Made by a program: the position numbers and the translations under genes
Shown here: piece by piece, positions 1 through 5,795 of the stretch
How positions within the stretch are numbered: the first letter of the stretch is position 1
How the letters are laid out: each line of letters opens with the position of its first letter
Notes under the pieces: generated by a model
Databases searched by the model: none
The model's input: only the letters and a program-made list of their open reading frames with translations
What the model was told of the DNA's origin: nothing
Assembly (NCBI GenBank): GCA_021780415.1
Contig: JAJXYW010000072.1
Location: 1 to 5,853 of the forward strand
Length of the DNA: 5,853 nt
Direction of reading: 5' to 3'
Source: Acidobacteriota bacterium
GTDB taxonomy: Bacteria > Acidobacteriota > Terriglobia > Terriglobales > Acidobacteriaceae

Positions 1-472
1 GTTCGCCCACTTCCTCGACCCCGTCTTCACCAGCGCCTCCGTCCCGGCCGTTGAAGCAGCATCCCACGGCCTCGAACTCACCCTCGCGGCCGTCTCGCTG
101 CTGACCGCCACCCTCGGAATCTTCGTCGCCTGGCTCTTCTACTACCGCAAGCCCGGCACCGCCGCAGACCTCGCGCAGAAGTTCGCACCCGTCTACTCCC
201 TCGTCCACCACAAGTACTGGGTCGACGAGATCTACGGCCGCCTCATCATCACCCCGCTGCTCGCCTTCTCCCGCCTCATCCTCGGCGGCCTGGTTGACGC
301 GGGCATCATCCAGGGCACCGGCTCCGGTCTCGCAGCCACCACCCGCGGCGGAGGCTGGCTCGTACGCCGCATCCAGTCAGGGAACATTCGCTCGTACGCC
401 GGCTGGCTGGCAGCCGGTGCCGCCGCCGTCATCGCCATCGTCCTCTTCGGCCACCACGGACTGCCCCACTAA
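1..472 (+). CDS. nuoL: NADH-quinone oxidoreductase subunit L, C-terminal part (5' truncated by window edge)
   Basis: This is the last 156 codons of nuoL, read in frame from position 2 to the TAA at 470-472; the rest lies before the window. NuoL is the most distal antiporter-like, proton-pumping membrane subunit of complex I. The fragment shows a transmembrane helix (about residues 28-48 of the fragment, ending FVAWLFYYRKP), then the motif KYWVDEIYGR. That motif matches the conserved K-[FY]-x-VDEIY at the beginning of the long lateral amphipathic helix that NuoL lays across its partner subunits. The middle stretch is mixed polar and hydrophobic, as expected for that helix. A final membrane anchor (about residues 131-150, rich in Ala, Val, Ile) ends at HHGLPH. 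Position in front of nuoM and nuoN fits the standard nuoLMN order. The identity is firm from the motif plus context; the catalytic N-terminal channel is not visible here. Confidence 0.95.
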   Translation, partial: FAHFLDPVFTSASVPAVEAASHGLELTLAAVSLLTATLGIFVAWLFYYRKPGTAADLAQKFAPVYSLVHHKYWVDEIYGRLIITPLLAFSRLILGGLVDAGIIQGTGSGLAATTRGGGWLVRRIQSGNIRSYAGWLAAGAAAVIAIVLFGHHGLPH

Positions 473-484
473 CCTTTATTGATT

Positions 485-517
485 TGTCATCCTGAGCGAA
501 GCGAAGGACCTGCTTCT
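485..517 (+). repeat. Dispersed intergenic repeat between nuoL and nuoM
   Basis: About half of the 65-base nuoL-nuoM spacer is a segment beginning TGTCATCCTGAGCGAAGCG and ending GACCTGCTTCT. I recognise this from memory as a short repeat scattered through many acidobacterial (and some other) genomes; copy number here cannot be checked. It contains a weak inverted repeat, GAAGC at 498-502 and GCTTC at 512-516. It ends about 20 bases before the nuoM start codon, so it forms most of the nuoM 5' leader. A related-looking segment begins at 2077 and shares the opening TGTCATC, the CGAAG core and a terminal GACC. Confidence 0.55.
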
Positions 518-537
518 AGAACCACCATGGAACCCCA

Positions 538-2166
538 ATGAACCTCGACCCCCTCATCCTGACGCTCATCATCGCCACTCCGCTTGCGGGTGCGATTCTG
601 CTCGCCCTCATCCCCGAAGACACAGCCAGCCCCGACGGCAGCAACCGTCACGCCATCGGAGCGCTCATCGTGACGCTCATCACGCTGCTCCTCACGCTCC
701 ACCTCCCGGCGCACTTCAACTACCACGCTGCCCCGCACACCTTCCAGTTCGAGCAGAACCTCCCCTGGATCAGCTCCCCGGCCATCCGCTACCATCTCGG
801 CGTCGACGGCCTCAGCATGTGGCTCATCGTGCTCGCCGCCTTCCTCGCCCCCATCGGCGTCCTCGCTTCCTGGAAGGCCATCCAAACCCGCACCAAGCTC
901 TTCTACACCCTCTTCCTGCTCCAGCAGGTCGCGATGCTCGGCATCTTCATCGCTCTCGATCTCTTTCTCTACTACGGCTTCTGGGAACTCTCGCTCGTCC
1001 CCATGACGCTGCTCATCGCCACCTTCGGCCGCACGGAAAACCGTCGCCGCGCCGCCATCAAGTTCTTCCTCTACGCCTTCATCCCCTCGGCCATTCTGCT
1101 CGTCGCCATCCTCTGGCTCTACAACCTCACCGGCACCTTCGACCTGCCCACCCTCCAGGCCCTCGCTGCGACCCACCATCTTGCCGCGACGCCCACCGCG
1201 CTCCTGCTTTGCTCGATCGCCTTCCTGGTAGCCTTCGCCGTCAAAGTCCCGGTCTTCCCGCTGCACGGCTGGCTACAGGACGCCGTCACCGAAGCCCCCA
1301 CCGCAGCCGTCATGGTCCTCGCCGGCAAGCTCGGTCTCTACTCCATCCTGCGCTTCAGCTTCGGCATCTTCCCCGACCAATCCCGCCACGTGGCGCCCAT
1401 CCTCATCGCCCTCGGAGCCATCGGCATCGTCTACGGCTCGCTCATCGCGCTCATCAAAACCGACCTCAAGAAGCTGGCGGCCTTCTCCACCCTCGCTCAC
1501 GTCTCCTTCGTCATCCTCGGCATCTTCACCTTCACGGTGCTCGGCCTCGACGGCGGCGTCTTCCAGATCCTCAACGAGAGCCTCATCGGAGCCGCCTTCT
1601 TCGTTCTCCTCGGCCTGCTCTACGAGCGCTACGGCACCTACGACATGCGCGACTGCGGCGGCCTCGCCACGCGCCACCCCTGGATGGTCACCATGTTCGT
1701 CCTCACCGCCCTCGCCGCCGTCGGCCTGCCCATGCTCAACGGCTTTGTTGGCGAGTTCCTCATCCTCTCCGGCACCATGAGCTCCATCGTCACCCACCAC
1801 ATCCTCTGGACCGTTATCGCCGCCACCGGCGTCATCTTCGGAGCCACCTACATGCTCTGGATGATCCAGCGCGTCTTCTACGGCTCCCTCGGCGCTCGCT
1901 CCGCCGAAGTCCCCGGCTGGGACCTCACCGCCCGCGAGCACCTCGAACTCTGGCCCTTCGCCGCCCTCTTCCTCATCATGGGCGTCGCCTCTCCCCTCTG
2001 GATGCGCGCCATCGACACCTACGGCGCAGCCACAACTAACACACCCGCCGTCCTGTCTTCTGATACCACGCAAACCCTGTCATCTCGACCGAAGGCCGCG
2101 CTCTTGGCGGCCGCAGCGGAGAGACCCGCAGTTCCCCTGACGACAGCTCAAAAGGAGGTCCGCTAA
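538..2166 (+). CDS. nuoM: NADH-quinone oxidoreductase subunit M, proton-pumping antiporter-like subunit
   Basis: A 542-residue polytopic membrane protein, somewhat longer than the usual ~500. NuoM is the middle antiporter-like subunit of complex I and moves protons across the cytoplasmic membrane. Family landmarks are clear: GVDGLSMWLIVL (residues 88-99), FWEL with E150 (E. coli E144), FAVKVPVFPLHGW with K236 (K234) and H243 (H241), AGKLGLYS with K264 (K265), LAHVSF with H321 (H322), and FVGEF with E406 (E407). Counting from the E. coli numbering, TM8 is three residues shorter and the usual His at E. coli 348 is E347. The ATG at 538 begins at the normal N-terminus (MNLDPLIL), but I see no good Shine-Dalgarno before it; an ATG at 527 is out of frame. 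The last ~47 residues (496-542) are not typical of the family and include repeat-like DNA at 2077-2127. The gene overlaps nuoN by one base. Confidence 0.96.
   Translation: MNLDPLILTLIIATPLAGAILLALIPEDTASPDGSNRHAIGALIVTLITLLLTLHLPAHFNYHAAPHTFQFEQNLPWISSPAIRYHLGVDGLSMWLIVLAAFLAPIGVLASWKAIQTRTKLFYTLFLLQQVAMLGIFIALDLFLYYGFWELSLVPMTLLIATFGRTENRRRAAIKFFLYAFIPSAILLVAILWLYNLTGTFDLPTLQALAATHHLAATPTALLLCSIAFLVAFAVKVPVFPLHGWLQDAVTEAPTAAVMVLAGKLGLYSILRFSFGIFPDQSRHVAPILIALGAIGIVYGSLIALIKTDLKKLAAFSTLAHVSFVILGIFTFTVLGLDGGVFQILNESLIGAAFFVLLGLLYERYGTYDMRDCGGLATRHPWMVTMFVLTALAAVGLPMLNGFVGEFLILSGTMSSIVTHHILWTVIAATGVIFGATYMLWMIQRVFYGSLGARSAEVPGWDLTAREHLELWPFAALFLIMGVASPLWMRAIDTYGAATTNTPAVLSSDTTQTLSSRPKAALLAAAAERPAVPLTTAQKEVR
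2077..2127 (+). repeat. Repeat-like segment with internal hairpin, inside the nuoM 3' coding end
   Basis: The segment starts CTGTCATCTCGACCGAAGG and ends CGGAGAGACCC. It resembles a family of short dispersed elements (TGTCAT-tCTCGACCGAAG...GGAGAGACC type) that I associate from memory with acidobacterial intergenic regions. It holds an inverted repeat, GGCCGC at 2094-2099 and GCGGCC at 2107-2112, with a 7-base loop. It is read in frame exactly from its first base as NuoM residues 514-530 (LSSRPKAALLAAAAERP). It lies between the end of the recognisable NuoM fold and the nuoN ribosome binding site, which suggests insertion near the original stop codon. Family membership is inference. Confidence 0.5.
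2152..2159 (+). promoter_or_regulatory. Shine-Dalgarno of nuoN
   Basis: AAGGAGGT is a full match to the anti-Shine-Dalgarno end of 16S rRNA, with six bases between it and the ATG at 2166. It lies within the last nuoM codons, fixes the nuoN start, and contrasts with the absence of a clear site before nuoM. Together with the TAATG overlap it suggests both coupled and independent initiation of nuoN. Confidence 0.9.
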
Positions 2167-3674
2167 TGTCCACCAACCTCCTCGCCCTGCTCCCCGAACT
2201 CATCCTCGCGCTCACCGGCGTCCTCATCATGCTCGCCGAGCCCCTTATCGCGCCTGGCCGCACTCGCAAGCCCCTCGGCTGGCTCGCCATCCTCGGCACC
2301 CTCGCCTCCGGCCTCGCCACCCTGTACCAACTCCGCCTCGTTGAAGCCTCCGGCCCCATCTCGGCCTTCTACGCCACCATCCAGGCCGATACCTTCTCCG
2401 TCTTCTTCCACCTCCTCATTGCCAGCATCGTCCTCGTCACCCTGCTCGCCTCGTTGGATTATTTCCAGAACCCCATCACCCACGCCGGCGAGTACTTCGC
2501 CCTGGTCTGCTTCGGAGCCACTGGCATGATGTTCATGACCAGTTCCGTCGAGCTCCTCATGGTCTTCATCGGCCTCGAAATCTCCAGCATCTCCACCTAC
2601 ATCCTGGCCGGCTTCCGCAAAGGCCGCGCCACGGCCTCAGAAGCCGCCATCAAGTACTTCCTCCTCGGCAGCTTCGCCACCGCCTTCTTCCTCTACGGCA
2701 TCGCCCTCTGCTTCGGAGCCACCGGCTCCACTTCCATCGCCGCCATCGCCGCTGGCCTGGCCATCACCAAAACGCCGCTCCTCGGCTGGCTGGCCGTAGC
2801 CATGGTCCTCATCGGCCTCGGCTTCAAGGTCTCCGCTGCTCCCTTCCACGTCTGGACCCCCGACGTCTATCAGGGCGCCCCGGCCCCCGTCGTCGGCCTC
2901 ATGTCGACTGCCCCCAAGGCCGCAGCCTTCGCCGTCCTCCTGCGCTTCCTCTTCAACGCCACGCCCATCTATCGTAGCCACTGGATCCTCCTCATCGCGA
3001 TCCTCGCCGTCGCCTCCATGACCATCGGCAACCTCGGCGCCCTGATGCAGCGCGACGTCAAGCGCCTCCTCGCCTACTCCTCCATCGCCCACGCTGGTTA
3101 CATCCTCGTCGCCTTCACGGCGACCCAGCGCGAGGCCGTCTCCACCATCTGCTTCTACACCGCCGCCTACGCCGCCATGAACGTCGGTGCCTTCGTCGTC
3201 CTCACCCAACTCTCCGGCTTCAACGAGAAGCTCCGCACCATCGACGACTTCACCGGCCTCGCCCTCAAGCGTCCCGGCCTCTCCGCGCTGCTCGGCTTCT
3301 TCCTCCTCTCACTCATCGGAATCCCCTTCACCGGCGGCTTCTTCGGCAAGTTTTACGTCTTCTCCGCCGCCGTCCACTCGGGCTACACCTGGCTCGCGAT
3401 CGTCGGCCTGGCCAACTCCGGCATCGCCTGTTTCTACTACCTCCGCCTGCTGACGGCCCTCTACAGCCGCCCTGTCACCGACACCATCGCCGACACCCCC
3501 AGCACTGGTCGCATCACCTTCCCCGCCGCCCTGGCCCTCACGGCCACCGCCGCCGCCACGCTCTGCCTCGGCATCCTCCCCAACCGCATCCTGCACCTCA
3601 CCCAGCGCGCCGCTCCCATCACCACCCCGGCAACTATAGCGCAACTCCCACCAGCCCCCACCACCACTCAATAG
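2166..3674 (+). CDS. nuoN: NADH-quinone oxidoreductase subunit N, proton-pumping antiporter-like subunit
   Basis: A 502-residue polytopic membrane protein of normal NuoN length. It is the antiporter-like subunit nearest the peripheral arm of complex I and carries one proton channel. The key charged residues are all in place: E138 in FIGLEISSISTYIL (E. coli E133), K163 in AIKYFLLGSF (K158), K221 in GFKVSAAPFHVWTPDVYQG (K217), K251 in STAPKAAAF (K247) and K395 in GGFFGKFYVF (K395). The use of Lys at the last site, where NuoM has Glu, is the normal NuoN signature. The start is fixed by a perfect Shine-Dalgarno and overlaps the nuoM stop (TAATG). The C-terminal ~22 residues are a Pro/Thr/Ala-rich tail (ending PPAPTTTQ) of no evident function. 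It is the last gene of the nuo operon; a strong hairpin follows 22 bases after the stop. No internal defect is seen. Confidence 0.97.
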   Translation: MSTNLLALLPELILALTGVLIMLAEPLIAPGRTRKPLGWLAILGTLASGLATLYQLRLVEASGPISAFYATIQADTFSVFFHLLIASIVLVTLLASLDYFQNPITHAGEYFALVCFGATGMMFMTSSVELLMVFIGLEISSISTYILAGFRKGRATASEAAIKYFLLGSFATAFFLYGIALCFGATGSTSIAAIAAGLAITKTPLLGWLAVAMVLIGLGFKVSAAPFHVWTPDVYQGAPAPVVGLMSTAPKAAAFAVLLRFLFNATPIYRSHWILLIAILAVASMTIGNLGALMQRDVKRLLAYSSIAHAGYILVAFTATQREAVSTICFYTAAYAAMNVGAFVVLTQLSGFNEKLRTIDDFTGLALKRPGLSALLGFFLLSLIGIPFTGGFFGKFYVFSAAVHSGYTWLAIVGLANSGIACFYYLRLLTALYSRPVTDTIADTPSTGRITFPAALALTATAAATLCLGILPNRILHLTQRAAPITTPATIAQLPPAPTTTQ

Positions 3675-3696
3675 CTCCCGCACCACCGCAAAGCAA

Positions 3697-3723
3697 AACG
3701 GCCTCCGCATCGCGGAGGCCGTT
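3697..3723. terminator. Bidirectional intrinsic terminator between convergent nuo and atp operons
   Basis: A perfect 12-bp stem, AACGGCCTCCGC at 3697-3708 and GCGGAGGCCGTT at 3712-3723, closes on a 3-base loop (ATC). On the minus strand the stem runs into TTTTGCTTTGC, a fair U-tract for stopping atp transcripts. On the plus strand it is followed by GTTCAGTCTTTCTCT, less U-rich but still pyrimidine-rich. It is the only strong hairpin between the nuoN stop and the atpE stop, so it most likely ends both transcripts. Confidence 0.9.
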
Positions 3724-3737
3724 CAGTCTTTCTCTAT

Positions 3738-3751
3738 CCTCTACACTCTAT
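3738..3751. repeat. 14-bp repeat copy next to the atpE stop
   Basis: CCTCTACACTCTAT occurs here between the terminator and the atpE stop codon (3760-3762). An identical 14-mer is at 5810-5823, and a one-base variant at 5796-5809, in front of the atpZ-like gene. The copies therefore lie at both ends of the minus-strand atp block in the same orientation. No function is evident. Confidence 0.6.
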
Positions 3752-3759
3752 CCCCTGTC

Positions 3760-4071
3760 TTACTTCACGTACAGGAAGATAATGACGAACGTAAACAGAG
3801 CGAGCGACTCGATAAACGCGAGTCCAAGAATCAGAAACGTGAAGATACCAGGACGAGCTCCCGGGTTCCGTGCCAGCGCCTCGGTAGCCGAAGCCGTTGC
3901 ACGACCCTGACCCAGACCGCAAAGACCAGCCGCCAGCGCCATGCCGAGACCGGCTGCGATCGGTGTCCACGGGCTGGTCGTCTCAGCCGCCTGTGCAAAC
4001 GCCGGCGTCGCCAGAAGCATCGCCGCCATCGCCATAAATCCATACTTCATCATGCGCAGTGCATTAACCAT
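3760..4071 (-). CDS. atpE: F0F1 ATP synthase subunit c, with N-terminal signal peptide
   Basis: A 103-residue protein that forms the membrane rotor ring of ATP synthase. The C-terminal ~70 residues are a classic two-helix hairpin: helix 1 about 36-62 with GLGQGRATASA, the polar loop ALARNP (R68, N69, P70) that contacts gamma and epsilon, and helix 2 about 76-102 with the ion-binding carboxylate E88 in LAFIESLALF. The usual length is 75-90 residues. The extra N-terminus (1-26) looks like a cleavable signal peptide: basic MMKYG, hydrophobic MAMAAMLLATP, then AFA before Q27. The ATG at 4071 is supported by GGAG five bases upstream; the internal Met codons at residues 7 and 8 are less well placed. 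The Gln of GQG and the Glu-Ser pair resemble Na+-type rings, but L90 and F93 replace the usual Thr and Tyr, so protons are the likelier coupling ion. It is the last gene of the block; no atpF follows. Confidence 0.95.
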   Translation of the reverse strand: MVNALRMMKYGFMAMAAMLLATPAFAQAAETTSPWTPIAAGLGMALAAGLCGLGQGRATASATEALARNPGARPGIFTFLILGLAFIESLALFTFVIIFLYVK

Positions 4072-4076
4072 TACAA

Positions 4077-4080
4077 CTCC
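4077..4080 (-). promoter_or_regulatory. Shine-Dalgarno of atpE
   Basis: GGAG on the minus strand, five bases before the ATG at 4071. It supports the upstream start and hence the presence of the full signal-peptide-like N-terminus in the c subunit. Confidence 0.75.
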
Positions 4081-4201
4081 ATGCTCCCATTGATCTCGCC
4101 GCCAGTGGGTGGTTGAGGCTCACCGTGCTGGCCCCCTCACGCTGGATCGGCGGTAGTACGCACCACAGGCAGGGAGCACCCGCCCATGGGAATCTTGATA
4201 G

Positions 4202-4238
4202 GTCAGGGCTTTAGCCCTGACTACAACGCTACAGCGTT
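4202..4238. repeat. Two adjacent hairpins directly after atpB
   Basis: Reading the plus strand, GTCAGGGCT (4202-4210) and AGCCCTGAC (4213-4221) form a perfect 9-bp inverted repeat with a 2-base centre. AACGCT (4225-4230) and AGCGTT (4233-4238) form a second, 6-bp one. The second abuts the atpB stop codon (4239-4241). On the transcript they form two stem-loops in the 167-base atpB-atpE spacer. Neither is followed by a U-tract in the minus direction, so this is not a typical terminator. The GTCAGGGCTTTAGCCCTGAC core looks to me like a REP-like dispersed palindrome of Acidobacteriota (from memory). Possible roles are mRNA stabilisation or processing that favours the abundant c subunit. Confidence 0.7.
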
Positions 4239-4973
4239 CTAGTGTTCGTGCGACACTGCAAGGCTCAGATAAATCGCTGCCAGCAGCATGAACACATACG
4301 CCTGCACCACAGCCACGCCGAGATGCAATCCCAAAAACAGCAGCGGCACACCGACCGGAATCAGCGAGAAAAATGCCAGCGTCAGTAGATCGCCCGCAAA
4401 CATATTCGCGTACAAACGAACCGTGAGCGATAGCACACGCGCCAGGTGCGAGATAACCTCGATCGGGAACAGCAGCCAGTACAGCCACCACACCGGCCCC
4501 AGGAACTGCTTGATATACCCAAAGCCATTCGCCCGCACGCCGTGAAAGTGGTAGTACACAAACGTCACCAGCGCCAGGCCCAGCGGCACGGCAACATTCG
4601 CCGTTGGCGACTCCAGCCACGGCGACAGCAGCCCCATCAGATTCGCCAGCAGGATAAACAGCAGCAGCACCGTCAGGTAGTTAGTAAAGCGCTCATACCC
4701 GTGGCCAATAATCTGTTCGCCCTGGCCCGACACAAACTCATGCGTCATCTCCGCCAGGTGTTGCACGGCTCCGGGCTGCTCCACGCTCAGCGTCAGCCGG
4801 ATCGTGACAAAGTAGGCCAGCAGCCCCACAAACAGCAGCAATTCCATCGCTACCGCATTGGTAATCGGAGCCTGCGCATACTGCGGCGTCACATGCAGCA
4901 CCGCCAGAACCTTATCGACAGGCCCTGCGAAGAGGTGATTCAAAATACTCGTAAGAAATAACTGAGATGGCAT
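4239..4973 (-). CDS. atpB: F0F1 ATP synthase subunit a
   Basis: A 244-residue membrane protein, the stator channel of ATP synthase that passes protons to and from the c ring. Residues below are numbered from the ATG at 4973. The essential arginine is R186 in LSLTVRLYANMFAGDLL (E. coli R210), with N190 (N214) after it. E172 in FPIEVISHLAR matches E. coli E196, D195 takes the place of E219, H217 that of H245, and Q224 in VVQAYVFMLLAAIYLSLA that of Q252. All the half-channel positions are therefore filled in the E. coli pattern. About five to six membrane helices are visible. I chose ATG 4973 over an in-frame TTG at 4982 that would add three residues; neither has a clear Shine-Dalgarno. It lies 60 bases after the atpI-like gene and 167 bases before atpE, the standard a-then-c order. 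Confidence 0.96.
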   Translation of the reverse strand: MPSQLFLTSILNHLFAGPVDKVLAVLHVTPQYAQAPITNAVAMELLLFVGLLAYFVTIRLTLSVEQPGAVQHLAEMTHEFVSGQGEQIIGHGYERFTNYLTVLLLFILLANLMGLLSPWLESPTANVAVPLGLALVTFVYYHFHGVRANGFGYIKQFLGPVWWLYWLLFPIEVISHLARVLSLTVRLYANMFAGDLLTLAFFSLIPVGVPLLFLGLHLGVAVVQAYVFMLLAAIYLSLAVSHEH

Positions 4974-5033
4974 AGTCAACAATCAACTGAAGGCCGCAAA
5001 AACACGCAGCAAAGGTTCGAGTGCAACTTCCTG

Positions 5034-5468
5034 CTAAACCGTCCATGTTCTGGCCATTCGGATCGCCTCAAACGTGAGCGAAGCAATGCCCAGTCCAAGT
5101 CCCACAGCCAGTGCAATTACGGAACCATTGAGATACTTAAGACTAACATAGAGCACCGCCACCGCCAGCCCCAGCCGCAGAAAGAACCCGGTCAGCACCA
5201 GCCCCATCGGCCGGGCGGCTGCGCCACGCTTTTCAGGATCCAGCCCGCTGGCATCCATCCGCGCCATCACCGCGCTCATCAGCCGCATCCACTCCCACAG
5301 TCCCGACCCCGAAATCCCCGCCCCGATCATCAAAAACACCGCACTCCGCCACCCCAGCTTCCACCCCACCACGGCCATCCCCAGCGCGGTCAGCACAGCC
5401 AGCAGTCGCAGCGTCCGCACCAGCGTCGCCCGCACATCCGCGTCGGTAAATCCCTCCAGCTCTTCCAT
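5034..5468 (-). CDS. atpI: ATP synthase subunit I-like membrane protein
   Basis: A 144-residue protein with four predicted membrane helices (about 21-39, 42-60, 88-110 and 114-135), separated by a polar loop (70-86, MDASGLDPEKRGAAARP). Layout, size and position directly before atpB fit the ATP-synt_I (AtpI/subunit I) family, members of which are linked to c-ring assembly or Mg2+ supply to ATP synthase. Sequence conservation in this family is poor, so the call rests largely on context and topology. The start at ATG 5468 is chosen because GAGGGAG lies five bases upstream. An upstream GTG at 5492 would add eight residues (MEKEEGVV) but has only a weak site. The N-terminal stretch (MEELEGFTDADVRATL) is acidic and soluble. 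The stop TAG is at 5034-5036. Confidence 0.8.
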   Translation of the reverse strand: MEELEGFTDADVRATLVRTLRLLAVLTALGMAVVGWKLGWRSAVFLMIGAGISGSGLWEWMRLMSAVMARMDASGLDPEKRGAAARPMGLVLTGFFLRLGLAVAVLYVSLKYLNGSVIALAVGLGLGIASLTFEAIRMARTWTV

Positions 5469-5473
5469 CACCA

Positions 5474-5480
5474 CTCCCTC
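5474..5480 (-). promoter_or_regulatory. Shine-Dalgarno deciding the atpI-like start
   Basis: GAGGGAG on the minus strand, five bases before ATG 5468. It favours this ATG over the in-frame GTG at 5492, which would place the purine-rich stretch inside the coding region. Confidence 0.65.
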
Positions 5481-5520
5481 TTCCTTCTCCACATCAATGA
5501 TCCCTGCTTCATCTCCAAAT

Positions 5521-5766
5521 TCATGTATCTCTCTTCATATACCGCGACGCCGTCCGATAAATCTGTATAAACCCCGCCGCGGCACCCAGCAGAATCCCCA
5601 CCACGGCCATCCACCCGGTATGAAAGTGTTTGTCCAGCCACGTCCCCGCCAGCGCTCCAATCAGGCACCCGGCCGGCAGCATCAGCGCCAACTGAATCAT
5701 CGACTCAGCCTTCACCAGATCCCCCAGCACGCCGCCCTTCCCGTCCTTCTTCCCGTCATCCGCCAT
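5521..5766 (-). CDS. atpZ: AtpZ-like small membrane protein (F0F1-ATPase gene 1 / AtpZ family)
   Basis: An 81-residue protein with two membrane helices (about 24-44 and 51-70). The N-terminus is short, charged and Gly/Lys/Asp-rich. The pattern LALMLPAGCLIGALAGTWLDKHF, a Pro/Gly-rich first helix followed by WLD, then GWMAVVGILLGAAAGFIQIYR, is typical of the AtpZ / ATPase_gene1 family. These proteins are encoded at the head of many F0F1 operons and are thought to work with AtpI in Mg2+/Ca2+ transport or rotor assembly. The ATG at 5766 (MADDGKKDGK) has no strong Shine-Dalgarno. It stops at TGA 5521-5523, 52 bases before the atpI-like start, so the two are probably co-transcribed. It is the first gene of the block seen here, and the region upstream of it has no further coding sequence within the window. 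Confidence 0.85.
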   Translation of the reverse strand: MADDGKKDGKGGVLGDLVKAESMIQLALMLPAGCLIGALAGTWLDKHFHTGWMAVVGILLGAAAGFIQIYRTASRYMKRDT

Positions 5767-5795
5767 CGTAAGCCCGTACCACCTCGTCGCCCACC

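Noticed and set aside
819..2039. Long plus-strand open frame of about 406 codons inside nuoM
   Set aside because: It is out of frame with nuoM and its product is an Arg/His/Pro-rich string with no domain or membrane pattern. It arises because nuoM uses C-ending codons, which keep the shifted frame open.
487..3710. Several long minus-strand open frames opposite nuoM and nuoN
   Set aside because: Their products are Glu/Gly/Asp-rich or low-complexity, the mirror of codon bias in the GC-rich real genes. None has a ribosome binding site or a family motif.
3808..3813. Sodium-coupled c ring suggested by the Glu-Ser pair (residues 88-89) and Gln 55
   Set aside because: The Thr and Tyr that complete the Na+ site in Ilyobacter-type rings are Leu and Phe here, and similar IESL motifs occur in proton-type c subunits, so Na+ coupling is not supported.
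4120..4961. Open frames overlapping atpB on both strands (4120-4620 minus, 4446-4961 plus)
   Set aside because: They lie inside or across the clearly conserved atpB frame and give Gln/His/Arg-rich or Cys/Gly-rich products without recognisable motifs.
4974..4982. TTG start for atpB at 4982
   Set aside because: It would add only MLT before the ATG at 4973, is a rarer start codon and has no better ribosome binding site, so ATG 4973 was preferred; it cannot be excluded.
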